Shown piece after piece: positions 43,363-51,307 of a DNA stretch of 64,000 nt; positions within the stretch are counted from its first letter, which is position 1, and each line of letters starts with the position of its first letter. The notes under the pieces are model-generated. The model had not been told where the DNA came from and made no database searches. It saw nothing but the letters and a program-made list of their open reading frames with translations. Both the position numbers and the translations under genes were made by a program. This DNA comes from CALHVX01 sp039198065 (lineage in GTDB: Bacteria > Pseudomonadota > Gammaproteobacteria > Pseudomonadales > Azotimanducaceae): contig JBCCTU010000002.1 in assembly GCA_039198065.1 (NCBI GenBank), positions 868,001 to 932,000 of the forward strand, in the 5' to 3' direction.

Positions 43363-44735
43363 TGCTGCTCGAGCTCAACGACTGTTGCGTCACCTTAAGC
43401 GGGCCGGATGGGCTCCGCTATCAGGCAGCCGCCTATGCCTTGGTCAGCGGCGAACAGCTGAAGTTCGGCATCGAAGCAACCTCCGGTCAGCGCATTAGCC
43501 CGCTGCAAAGCAACAACCTGTTTCTTGACCGCCTGAGCGCTGAGCCCCTGCCACGATCGCTCGGTTCGGCTAGCAACCACGCGGATCTGCTGTACCACCA
43601 GCTGTTGGAGATCGCCCCACTTAGCGCCGATCAATCCGTAACCGTTGCTGTTCCCAGTACGCTCACGGAAGCCCAGCTGTCGTTGTTTCTCGGCGTCGCA
43701 CGGGAAGCTCGACTTGAGGTGATGCGCTTCGTTGATCTCGCTACGCTGATTGCAGCGTCGGCGACGCTCGAGGCTGATGCCGAATCGGTTCAGGTCCTAG
43801 ACGTCGGCTTGCATCATTTGACCCTCGCCGAGGTAGCTCTGACGGACACCGCGCGCGTTGCCCAGACAGCGCAACTACCTGGAGCGGGTCTGCATCAGAT
43901 GCTTGAAGGATGGATGAATGTCGTTGCCGATCGATTCATTCAGTCGACCCGCTTCGATCCACTGCACCGCGCACAGTCTGAACAGCAGGTGTTCGATCAC
44001 CTGGCGGGTTGGGCACGACTGAACCGCAGTGACCTACCACCCGTCACTCAGCAGACGGATCTCAGAATTGCTCTTTCCGCCGACGGCAGCGAGCGCTCGG
44101 CTACGGTTGCCTACAGCGCGCTGCGAGACAAAACGCGGCAGCGCCTTGAGGGCGCTCTAGGACGTCTGCCGGAGGACGGGATCTGCCTGCTGTCGCCGCG
44201 TGCAGCGGCGACGCCGACGTTACTGGACGTCATTTGTGAGGCGCGCCCGAAGCTCGATCTTTACTGGCCCAATGTGAGCAGTGGAGACCTCCTCGCGCGT
44301 GCGCCGACTGAGCACCCAGAGCTGTTCGCTACCGGTGGCGGCGTGGAGTTGATTAAAACGCTCGATCGGCGTCCGTCCACTCCCCTCGTTGCCGCGGTTA
44401 CCAACGCGTCCGTAGCGGCGCCTGTACCAACCCCTGCCGCAGCACCTACCCCCGACGGCGCATTGGCGTCGGTGACGGAATCCGAAGATGAGCGGGAGCC
44501 CCGCCCAGCGGCGACCCATCTGCTCTGTGATGGTGTGGCCATTCCGATCGAGCGCAGCCTCTTCGAGTTGGGCATTCCGCTGGCCCGGCAGGGTCCGCTG
44601 CTGATCGCCATGCCCGGTGATGAGCCGCTGCAGACCGTAGCTGGGCCGATCGGCCCGGGCACCGAGTTGACTTCCGGAGCACGCTTCACCTGGCACGCCC
44701 GCGAGTATCAACTCATCTGTGTGGACACCCGCTAA
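43362..44735 (+). CDS. Degenerate Hsp70/actin-fold protein
   Basis: 457-aa cytoplasmic protein. VTVAVPSTLTEAQLSLFLGV then AREARLEVMRFVDLATLIAA (about 93-132) resembles the Hsp70 sequence leading into the second phosphate loop. VLDVGLHHLTLAEVAL (145-160) matches the phosphate-2 strand-turn-strand, and LFATGGGVELIKTL (about 322-335) matches the adenosine motif. The N-terminal phosphate-1 motif (GIDLGTTxS in Hsp70) is replaced by LELNDCCVTLSG, so ATP hydrolysis may be lost. An Ala/Pro/Thr linker (about 345-385) leads to a C-terminal domain of unknown fold. The family call is from pattern only and could be an FtsA/PilM-like relative. Confidence 0.65.
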   Translation: MLLELNDCCVTLSGPDGLRYQAAAYALVSGEQLKFGIEATSGQRISPLQSNNLFLDRLSAEPLPRSLGSASNHADLLYHQLLEIAPLSADQSVTVAVPSTLTEAQLSLFLGVAREARLEVMRFVDLATLIAASATLEADAESVQVLDVGLHHLTLAEVALTDTARVAQTAQLPGAGLHQMLEGWMNVVADRFIQSTRFDPLHRAQSEQQVFDHLAGWARLNRSDLPPVTQQTDLRIALSADGSERSATVAYSALRDKTRQRLEGALGRLPEDGICLLSPRAAATPTLLDVICEARPKLDLYWPNVSSGDLLARAPTEHPELFATGGGVELIKTLDRRPSTPLVAAVTNASVAAPVPTPAAAPTPDGALASVTESEDEREPRPAATHLLCDGVAIPIERSLFELGIPLARQGPLLIAMPGDEPLQTVAGPIGPGTELTSGARFTWHAREYQLICVDTR

Positions 44736-44741
44736 CCGGCC

Positions 44742-45830
44742 ATGGCCAAAAAGAACCGACAGTTCAACGTCTTTTCACTGTCATTCCTCGACGTCATGTC
44801 CTGTGGCTTTGGCGCCGTTGTGTTGATTTACCTGATCATTAACCACGAGGCACAGCAGGAAAAAACCACCGTCAGCAAAGACCAGCTGTCCGAAGTGCGT
44901 ATGCTCGACTACCAAGTGCAGCAGGGTCAGAAAAATCTGTTCGAAATTCAGGAGGCGCTCGACAGCGCACTGTCTAAACTCGCCACCACCCGCTCGTCGC
45001 TTGCGGCACTCAACGAAGACGTCTTGCAGAAGGAGCGCACGCTTGAGGACCTCAAAGAAAACAGCGACGCGAAGGAACAGAATCTCGACGAGCTGTCCTC
45101 CGACATTGCAGCTCGCGAGGAAGAAGTGAAACGACTGCGCGCTCAAGCTGAAGACGGCGCGGGCGTACAGGCCCGGAGCTTCGCCGGCGAAGGCGATCGC
45201 CAGTATCTCACGGGGCTCAAGGTGGGGGGCTCTCATATTCTGATCGCTCTCGATCAGTCCGCAAGCATGCTCGACGATGAGATCGTCAACGTGTTGCGCC
45301 GCCGGAACATGCCCGAAGAGCGTAAGCGTCGCGCTCCCAAATGGCAGCGGGCGCTGCGTACCGTCGAATGGCTCGCTGCGCAGTTGCCGCTGGACTCGAA
45401 CTTCGAAATCCTAACCTTCAACACCGACGTAACGCCGCTGATCGGACCAGCGCCGGCCTGGCATCCGGTAAGTGACGCCAATAAGCTCGATCAGGCGATC
45501 CGGGAGCTCAAGGGCATGAGTCCCGATGAGGGGACCGCAATCGTGAAGCTCTTCAGCGCGATCGCTGGCATGAATCCACTGCCGGACAACCTCTACCTGA
45601 TTGTTGATTCGTTACCGACCCAGGGCGAGCGTGCGCCGCGCCGCGCCACGGTGAGCGGGAACCGACGCGTGGATCTATTCCGCGAGGCCTTACAGAAGCT
45701 GCCGAAGCAAGTTCCCGTCAACGTCATTCTGTTCCCCATGGAGGGCGATCCGCTGGCCGCCGCGTCCTACTGGAATGTGGCGCGCGTCACCGGAGGCAGT
45801 TTTCTGTCGCCGTCGAGGGATTGGCCCTGA
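44742..45830 (+). CDS. Membrane-anchored coiled-coil vWA protein 1 (ExbD-like helix)
   Basis: 362 aa. N-terminal FSLSFLDVMSCGFGAVVLIY (12-31) is the start of the single transmembrane helix (about 14-34), with Asp17 in an ExbD-like L-D-V context. A long coiled coil (about 40-137) follows, then a von Willebrand factor A domain (about 160-360). The metal-ion adhesion site reads ALDQSASM (DxSxS at 171-175), with Thr265 in PDEGTAI and Asp289 in LIVDSLPT. The topology (short cytoplasmic tail, one helix, large periplasmic part) equals ExbD/TolR/MotB with a vWA domain replacing the usual periplasmic domain. The stop overlaps the next start by one base. Confidence 0.83.
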   Translation: MAKKNRQFNVFSLSFLDVMSCGFGAVVLIYLIINHEAQQEKTTVSKDQLSEVRMLDYQVQQGQKNLFEIQEALDSALSKLATTRSSLAALNEDVLQKERTLEDLKENSDAKEQNLDELSSDIAAREEEVKRLRAQAEDGAGVQARSFAGEGDRQYLTGLKVGGSHILIALDQSASMLDDEIVNVLRRRNMPEERKRRAPKWQRALRTVEWLAAQLPLDSNFEILTFNTDVTPLIGPAPAWHPVSDANKLDQAIRELKGMSPDEGTAIVKLFSAIAGMNPLPDNLYLIVDSLPTQGERAPRRATVSGNRRVDLFREALQKLPKQVPVNVILFPMEGDPLAAASYWNVARVTGGSFLSPSRDWP

Positions 45831-46831
45831 TGGCCAGCCGAGCGGCTGCCGGCCGCCGCGGCGTACCGGAGTTCAGCGTGTCGTTCCTGGACGTTATCTG
45901 CTGCGGCTTCGGCGCGATCATTTTGCTGCTGATGATTACCAAAACCGTCCAGCCGATCGTGCTGGAGCGGACGACGCGCGATCTCGACGGCATCATTGCG
46001 GAACGCGAACAGGCGCTGTTTGAGATCCGAGGTCAAGTACAAGAGGTTACTCAGCAGCTCAACACCACCACGGAGGAACTTGACGACGAACTGGACCGGC
46101 TCGCTCGACTGGAAATCGCGCAACGCCGGGTGACCAACAGCTTTCAGGCCACGCAGCTGGACCTCAAGGAGCGTGCCGAGGCCACGGAGAAACTGGCCGC
46201 CGCAAAGCAGTCGCTGACCGAAGAAATGCAGCGCTTACTTGGCGCCGGGTTTCGTCGTCAGACACAGCTGGTGGGTGGCATACCCGTGGATTCCGAGTAC
46301 ATCATCTTCGTCATCGACACGTCCGGTAGCATGTACAACGGCGCCTGGCCGGCGGTGCTGCAGAAGGTGCGTGAGACTCTCTCGATCTATCCCAAGGTTC
46401 AGGGCATTCAGGTCATGAACGACATGGGGGACTACATGTTTACCGGCTTCGCGCGACGCTGGATCCCCGATTCACCGGCCCGTCGCGAAGCCATCATCCG
46501 GCGCCTGGCAAACTGGAACCCGTTCAGCAATTCAAGCCCGGTCGAAGGCATCGAGGCAGCAATTGACACCTACTACGATCCGAACAAGCGCATCAGCATT
46601 TACGTCTTCGGTGACGATTTCACCGGCACGTCGATTCAGCCTGTGGTTGACCGAGTGGACCGGGTGAACAGCGCCGATGCGAATGGTCGACGACGGGTTC
46701 GCATTCACGCGGTGGCGTTCCCCGTGTACCTGCGAAATCCCTCCGTGAACACCTTCCGCTTTGCCGCGCTGATGCGTGAGCTGGCCTTTCGCAATGACGG
46801 CACTTTTGTCGGCATAACGAGAATCAACTAG
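45830..46831 (+). CDS. Membrane-anchored coiled-coil vWA protein 2 (ExbD-like helix)
   Basis: 333 aa from ATG 45830 (a TTG nine bases earlier is less likely, since the ATG sits in a TGATG junction). It is a paralogue of the preceding gene: FSVSFLDVICCGFGAIILLL (15-34) with Asp21, a coiled coil (about 45-140), then a vWA domain with IFVIDTSGSM (DxSxS at 163-167), NSSPVEGIEAA and YVFGDDFTG. The matching helix motif F-S-x-S-F-L-D-V-x-x-C-G-F-G-A in both proteins suggests they form a hetero-oligomer around the ExbB-like channel. Confidence 0.84.
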   Translation: MASRAAAGRRGVPEFSVSFLDVICCGFGAIILLLMITKTVQPIVLERTTRDLDGIIAEREQALFEIRGQVQEVTQQLNTTTEELDDELDRLARLEIAQRRVTNSFQATQLDLKERAEATEKLAAAKQSLTEEMQRLLGAGFRRQTQLVGGIPVDSEYIIFVIDTSGSMYNGAWPAVLQKVRETLSIYPKVQGIQVMNDMGDYMFTGFARRWIPDSPARREAIIRRLANWNPFSNSSPVEGIEAAIDTYYDPNKRISIYVFGDDFTGTSIQPVVDRVDRVNSADANGRRRVRIHAVAFPVYLRNPSVNTFRFAALMRELAFRNDGTFVGITRIN

Positions 46832-46841
46832 GCTCGCCGGT

Positions 46842-47525
46842 ATGGTGTCTGCTCCAAAGCCTTATCTTCTGCTTCTGCGCCGCGTAGCGATGCTGGCACT
46901 GCTCGTCGGTCAGCTGTCCGGCTGTCTCGGGGCATCGGTGGCCGTACCGACAGAATTCCCGCAACCGTTGTTGCCGAAAATCCCTGTGCAAATGGGTCTT
47001 GTTCTCACCGACGAACTGACGCGCTACGTTCATGAAGAAACCATTCCCGACTACGGGGAGTGGAGTATCGATATCGGCCCTGCCCAGCAGCCGATGTTCA
47101 CTCAGCTGTTCGCTGGGATGTTCGACGCCTACCAACGCGTTGCCAGTAGCGCCGATCAGGGCGGCCTCGACGGAGTGATCCAGCCAACGATAAAGGAAGT
47201 TCAATTCAGCATTCCCGAGCAGACCCGCAGCGACTATTTCGAAGTCTGGATACGCTACGAGATTGCATTGATCGACAACGCCCAGGCCGTCGCGACCTTG
47301 CCCATAGCCGCATACGGCAAGGCTAACGTGCAAAACTATGGATTCGCGTCGACCGCACCGGCACTGCAGGCGGCGGCACGAGCGGCTTGCCGCGACGCCA
47401 TGGCGTTCTTTGCTGTGCAATTTATGCGCGAGCCCGCCGTACGACAGTGGCTTGCCAGCAACGCGGCTAGCGTTACACCAACCGCTGTACCGGAATCGGC
47501 CAACAATTCGGGAGGATCTTCATGA
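46842..47525 (+). CDS. Operon lipoprotein of unknown family
   Basis: 227-aa predicted lipoprotein (signal AMLALLVGQLSGC, lipobox LSGC). The body (VQMGLVLTDELTRYVHEETI, MFTQLFAGMFDAYQRV, GGLDGVIQPTIKEVQFSIPEQ, DYFEVWIRYEIALID) has the pattern of periplasmic lipoproteins that assemble at the outer membrane, with alternating beta strands and helices. I cannot name the family. It overlaps the last lipoprotein gene by four bases. Confidence 0.75.
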   Translation: MVSAPKPYLLLLRRVAMLALLVGQLSGCLGASVAVPTEFPQPLLPKIPVQMGLVLTDELTRYVHEETIPDYGEWSIDIGPAQQPMFTQLFAGMFDAYQRVASSADQGGLDGVIQPTIKEVQFSIPEQTRSDYFEVWIRYEIALIDNAQAVATLPIAAYGKANVQNYGFASTAPALQAAARAACRDAMAFFAVQFMREPAVRQWLASNAASVTPTAVPESANNSGGSS

Positions 47526-48199
47526 CTCGGCGTTCCGATCTGTCGCACCGACGGCTGGCCCTGCTTGCGTTGCTCATCCTCACCCAAACCGCCTGCGTGA
47601 CGGCGACGGTCCAGGCGGTCCGCGAGACCAGCACCGGCATGACCAGCGGGGATTCGATCGTGGTACTCGGTCGCCGCTCTCGCCCCAACAGCAACGAAAC
47701 CGAATTCAATTTCGTCAATTGCGTGAATCGCAAAGTCAGCAGTGGGACCAACGCCATCGGCGTCGTCGACGAGCAACGTTTCCGGGATGCCCTGTTCCCC
47801 TGGTTTGAACCGCGAACGGCACCGGGGCAGGCCAGCGACCTGTCCGAGCTGATTGCGCAACCAGCGCTCGCGGAGCGCTTCAACGACATCGGATTGCGCT
47901 ACGTGGTCTGGGTGGAAGGTTCAACGCAGCGCATCGACCAAGGGGGATCGCTGTCGTGCACGGTGACGCCTGGCAGCGCGGGCTGCTTCGGCTTTCTGAC
48001 CTGGGAAAACGACTCGTCCTACGAGGCGCAAATCTGGGACGTCCGCTCCGGCCGACAAGCCGGCAAAGTCAGCTCGGAAGCCAATGGGACCAGTTACCTC
48101 CCGGCCCTCGTGGTTCCCATTCCTATGATCGCGCGGGTGCAGCTCGGCGCCTGCAATAGCCTCAGCAACCAACTGAAGACCTTTTTGCAGGACAGCTAA
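47522..48199 (+). CDS. Operon-terminal lipoprotein of unknown family
   Basis: 225-aa predicted lipoprotein (signal LALLALLILTQTAC, lipobox QTAC). The body includes GDSIVVLGRRSRPNSNETEF, VVDEQRFRDALFPWFEPR and IGLRYVVWVEGSTQR. The C-terminal part reads AQIWDVRSGRQAGKVSSEANG and SYLPALVVPIPMIARVQ, with several Cys that could form disulfides. Function unknown. It ends the 12-gene operon; no clear intrinsic terminator follows before the convergent methyltransferase gene. Confidence 0.75.
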   Translation: MTRRSDLSHRRLALLALLILTQTACVTATVQAVRETSTGMTSGDSIVVLGRRSRPNSNETEFNFVNCVNRKVSSGTNAIGVVDEQRFRDALFPWFEPRTAPGQASDLSELIAQPALAERFNDIGLRYVVWVEGSTQRIDQGGSLSCTVTPGSAGCFGFLTWENDSSYEAQIWDVRSGRQAGKVSSEANGTSYLPALVVPIPMIARVQLGACNSLSNQLKTFLQDS

Positions 48200-48263
48200 C
48201 GACGGACTCGGCATTCTCGGTATGGCAAACCGCGGTGCACGCAGGGCGGCACTCACGAATCGG

Positions 48264-48893
48264 TTACCGCGATTGAAACACCGCAATGTCGGCCTGGTTG
48301 TAATCCGGGTCCATGGAGTACCAGTCGTAGACCTCGACATCGACCACCTTGCCCAAGCGCTTGCACATACGGGTAAAGGTTGGCCGACCTGGATCGGCAA
48401 CGATTACTCGCTTGACGCCGGCGTCCAGGGCCCGTTCGATCATATTGCCTAGCTCTTTGACGAGCTTGTCCCAGAAGCAGATGTCAGAGCCGATGATCGT
48501 GTCGAACGCAGCGAGGTCTCTCTTTTTCAGGTCCTGAAACCCACCGGTTCGACGCGCAATCTCTACAGCGTTTAACTCGCACATCAGGTCGAGAAACGGG
48601 AACACCTCAGGGTCGATATCCAGGCCGGTCACCCGAGCGCGAAAGGCCTTAGCGCAAAAGACACCCGCCGGTCCCCAACCGCAGCCCACCTCAAGGATCT
48701 TCGCGCGCTTGCGCGGCGGGTAGTGCAGCAGAAAATCCATCAACGGAAAGCTTGAGCCCCAAGTCTTGTTGCCGTGGGCACTGGGCTCGTGCTTGCGCTT
48801 CAGCCTCCGCAGCGGCGGGTATTTGCTGGTTGGCACGAGAATGCCGTAGCCATCGTCCAAGTGTTCTTCTTCGTGCTCGATAACCTGCGGCAT
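48264..48893 (-). CDS. Class I SAM-dependent methyltransferase, lysine-methyltransferase-like
   Basis: 209 aa. The SAM-binding motif I is AKILEVGCGWGPAGVFCAK, with acidic motif II VTGLDIDPEVFPFL and motif IV FDTIIGSDICFWDKLV. The layout (GNKTWGSSFPLMDFLLHYPP before motif I) resembles the METTL21/methyltransf_16 group that methylates protein lysines. Substrate unknown. It is divergent from sufB and shares the region holding the IscR-type site. Confidence 0.82.
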   Translation of the reverse strand: MPQVIEHEEEHLDDGYGILVPTSKYPPLRRLKRKHEPSAHGNKTWGSSFPLMDFLLHYPPRKRAKILEVGCGWGPAGVFCAKAFRARVTGLDIDPEVFPFLDLMCELNAVEIARRTGGFQDLKKRDLAAFDTIIGSDICFWDKLVKELGNMIERALDAGVKRVIVADPGRPTFTRMCKRLGKVVDVEVYDWYSMDPDYNQADIAVFQSR

Positions 48894-48962
48894 AGCGCTC
48901 TACGGTCCTGCTGATCAAAGTGCTCGCGATGGTAAAGAACTTGACGCCACCTGGCACCCAGA

Positions 48963-48987
48963 ATACCTGAGTAAATTGGTCTGGTAT
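48963..48987. promoter_or_regulatory. Type-1 IscR-like binding site upstream of sufB
   Basis: A 25-base imperfect palindrome with half-sites ATACCTGAGTA and TTGGTCTGGTAT matches about 22 of 25 positions of the E. coli type-1 IscR consensus as I remember it. It lies 51 bases before the sufB ATG. A -10-like TAGAAT is at 49004-49009, so the site covers the -35 region, as at the iscR promoter. Expected behaviour is repression by [2Fe-2S]-IscR and derepression when clusters are scarce. No iscR-type gene is in the window. The methyltransferase on the other strand could share the control. Confidence 0.7.
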
Positions 48988-49037
48988 TCACGGGATGCGG
49001 GCGTAGAATGCGTCGTCTACGCCAAAAGTTGAGCGCA

Positions 49038-50561
49038 ATGACCCAGGAAGCCACCCAGGCCGATATAGAGCACGACAGCAACGCCAAGAAACCGGCAGTT
49101 CAGGACGATCTCGTGCCGTTTGTTCGGCGCGAGTACGAAGCTGGCTTTGTCACCGAGATCGAGACCGAAACCCTCCCCCCGGGGCTCGATGCGTCTGTGG
49201 TGTGCGAGATCTCGAAGCGGAAGGGTGAGCCCGCCTGGCTCACCGAGTGGCGGCTGGAAGCGTTCAACCTGTGGCAGACGATGGCCGCACCGGAGTGGTC
49301 TCACGCGGAGTTTCCTGCCATCGATTTTCAGGCGATTTCCTACTACGCCGCGCCCAAGAGCCAGGCCGACGGCCCGAAGTCCCTTGACGACGTTGATCCC
49401 GAGCTTTTGCGCACGTACGAGAAGCTTGGGATCCCATTGCATGAACAGGAGATGCTGGCTGGCGTCGTACGTACCGACCGCCCGGATGTGGCCGTCGATG
49501 CGGTTTTCGACAGCGTCTCTATTGCAACGACGTTTAAAGATAAGCTTGCCGAAGCCGGCGTTGTGTTCTGCCCGATCTCCGAGGCCGTCCACAGCCATCC
49601 GGAGCTAGTGCAAAAGTACCTCGGCTCGGTCGTTCCGCAACGAGACAACTATTACGCGACTCTCAACAGCGCCGTGTTCTCCGACGGATCCTTCGTGTAC
49701 ATCCCCAAAGGCACCCGATGCCCGATGGAACTGTCGACCTACTTTCGCATCAACGCGCAGAACACGGGGCAGTTCGAGCGCACGCTGATCGTTGCCGACG
49801 AAGGCGCGTACGTCAGCTATCTCGAAGGCTGTACTGCCCCCATGCGTGACGAGAATCAGCTGCACGCTGCCGTCGTTGAACTGGTCGCCCTTGGGGATGC
49901 GGAAATCAAGTATTCCACCGTCCAGAACTGGTACCCGGGCGATGCCGAGGGCCGCGGAGGCATCTACAACTTCGTCACCAAGCGCGGCCTCTGTGCTGGA
50001 CCCCGGGCCAAGATTTCCTGGACTCAGGTAGAAACGGGCTCTGCGATCACCTGGAAGTACCCAAGCGTCGTATTGCGCGGTGACGACAGCGTCGGCGAGT
50101 TTTACTCGGTTGCCTTGACCAACAACCGACAGCAGGCCGACACCGGCACGAAAATGATTCACCTCGGCAAAAACACGCGCAGCACGATCGTCTCCAAAGG
50201 CATCAGTGCCGGACGCAGTGAAAACGTCTATCGAGGGCTGGTGCGCTTCAGCCCCACCGCCCAGGGCGGCAGAAACTACACTCAGTGTGACTCCCTGTTG
50301 ATCGGTGGCGACTGCGCGGCACATACGTTTCCATACATCGAATCGAAAACGCCGAGTGCCATCGTCGAGCACGAGGCCACCACATCTAAGGTCAGTGACG
50401 ATCAGCTGTTCGCCTGCCGAAGCCGGGGCATCGATGAAGAAAAGGCGATTAGCATGATCGTCAACGGGTTCTGCCGCGACGTGTTTCGAGAACTGCCCAT
50501 GGAGTTCGCTGTCGAAGCCGGCAAGTTGCTCGAAGTCAGCCTGGAAGGAGCTGTCGGATGA
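49038..50561 (+). CDS. sufB: Fe-S cluster scaffold SufB
   Basis: Core scaffold of the SufBC2D complex (507 aa) where iron and sulfur assemble into clusters in the cytoplasm. Conserved segments: REYEAGFVTEIETETLPPGL, DDYYATLN-like RDNYYATLNSAVFSDGSFVY, PMELSTYFRIN, EGCTAPMRDENQLHAAVVEL, YSTVQNWYPGD, VLRGDDSVGEFYSVALTNN and CDSLLIGGDCAAHTFPYIE. The start is ATG 49038 (MTQEATQ); an in-frame ATG at 49008 overlaps the promoter and is rejected. It overlaps sufC by four bases. Confidence 0.96.
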   Translation: MTQEATQADIEHDSNAKKPAVQDDLVPFVRREYEAGFVTEIETETLPPGLDASVVCEISKRKGEPAWLTEWRLEAFNLWQTMAAPEWSHAEFPAIDFQAISYYAAPKSQADGPKSLDDVDPELLRTYEKLGIPLHEQEMLAGVVRTDRPDVAVDAVFDSVSIATTFKDKLAEAGVVFCPISEAVHSHPELVQKYLGSVVPQRDNYYATLNSAVFSDGSFVYIPKGTRCPMELSTYFRINAQNTGQFERTLIVADEGAYVSYLEGCTAPMRDENQLHAAVVELVALGDAEIKYSTVQNWYPGDAEGRGGIYNFVTKRGLCAGPRAKISWTQVETGSAITWKYPSVVLRGDDSVGEFYSVALTNNRQQADTGTKMIHLGKNTRSTIVSKGISAGRSENVYRGLVRFSPTAQGGRNYTQCDSLLIGGDCAAHTFPYIESKTPSAIVEHEATTSKVSDDQLFACRSRGIDEEKAISMIVNGFCRDVFRELPMEFAVEAGKLLEVSLEGAVG

Positions 50562-51307
50562 CCGCCCTACTCGCCATAGACAATCTGTCTGCTCGCGTGG
50601 GCGAGAAACCCATCCTGAAGGGACTCTCGCTCGCGATACAGCCTGGTGAGGTGCACGCCATCATGGGGCCGAACGGTTCGGGCAAGAGCACGCTGGCAAA
50701 CCTACTCGCCGGCAAGCCGGGCTATGAAGTCACGTCGGGTACCGTCCAGTTCAACGGGACCGACCTGCTTTCGCAGGAAGCCGAGGAACGCTCCCACGCA
50801 GGATTGTTTCTTGCTTTTCAGTATCCGGTCGAAATCCCCGGTGTGAGCAACATGGAGTTCCTCAAAGCGGCACTTGACCAACATGCCGCTGCTCGAGGAG
50901 AGGACGCTCCAGCAACGGGCGCTTTCATTAAGCGCGTGCGCGAGCTGGCGAACGAGCTGGACCTGAACGCTGAGTTCCTCAAGCGTGGCGTCAATGAAGG
51001 GTTTTCCGGCGGCGAAAAGAAGCGCAACGAGATCCTGCAACTACGACTGCTGGAACCCACCCTCGCGGTACTCGACGAGACCGACTCGGGCCTCGATATC
51101 GATGCCCTGCGCGTCGTCGGAGAAGGTGTTAACGCCTTCCGTTCGCCGACCAATGGCGTGCTGATGATCACGCACTATCAGCGCTTGCTCGACCACATTC
51201 GGCCCAACTTCGTTCATGTGTTGAGCGACGGCCAGATCATACGCACCGGTGGCCCAGAGCTTGCGCTCGAACTCGAGGAGAAAGGCTATGGGTGGCTCGC
51301 CGCTTAA
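50558..51307 (+). CDS. sufC: Fe-S assembly ATPase SufC
   Basis: ABC-type ATPase of SufBC2D (249 aa). Walker A GPNGSGKSTLANLLAG, the SufC-typical FLAFQYPVEIPGVS Q-loop, signature FSGGEKKRNEILQ, and Walker B LAVLDETDSGLDIDAL. ATP binding reshapes the SufB-SufD interface to expose the cluster-building site. It overlaps sufB by four and sufD by 20 bases. Confidence 0.97.
   Translation: MTALLAIDNLSARVGEKPILKGLSLAIQPGEVHAIMGPNGSGKSTLANLLAGKPGYEVTSGTVQFNGTDLLSQEAEERSHAGLFLAFQYPVEIPGVSNMEFLKAALDQHAAARGEDAPATGAFIKRVRELANELDLNAEFLKRGVNEGFSGGEKKRNEILQLRLLEPTLAVLDETDSGLDIDALRVVGEGVNAFRSPTNGVLMITHYQRLLDHIRPNFVHVLSDGQIIRTGGPELALELEEKGYGWLAA

Noticed and set aside
42562..46831. Zorya-type anti-phage defence (ZorA/ZorB-like channel)
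   Set aside because: There is an ExbB/MotA-like protein, but no OmpA-like ZorB, helicase or nuclease partner, and the vWA/PEGA/lipoprotein content points to the envelope instead.
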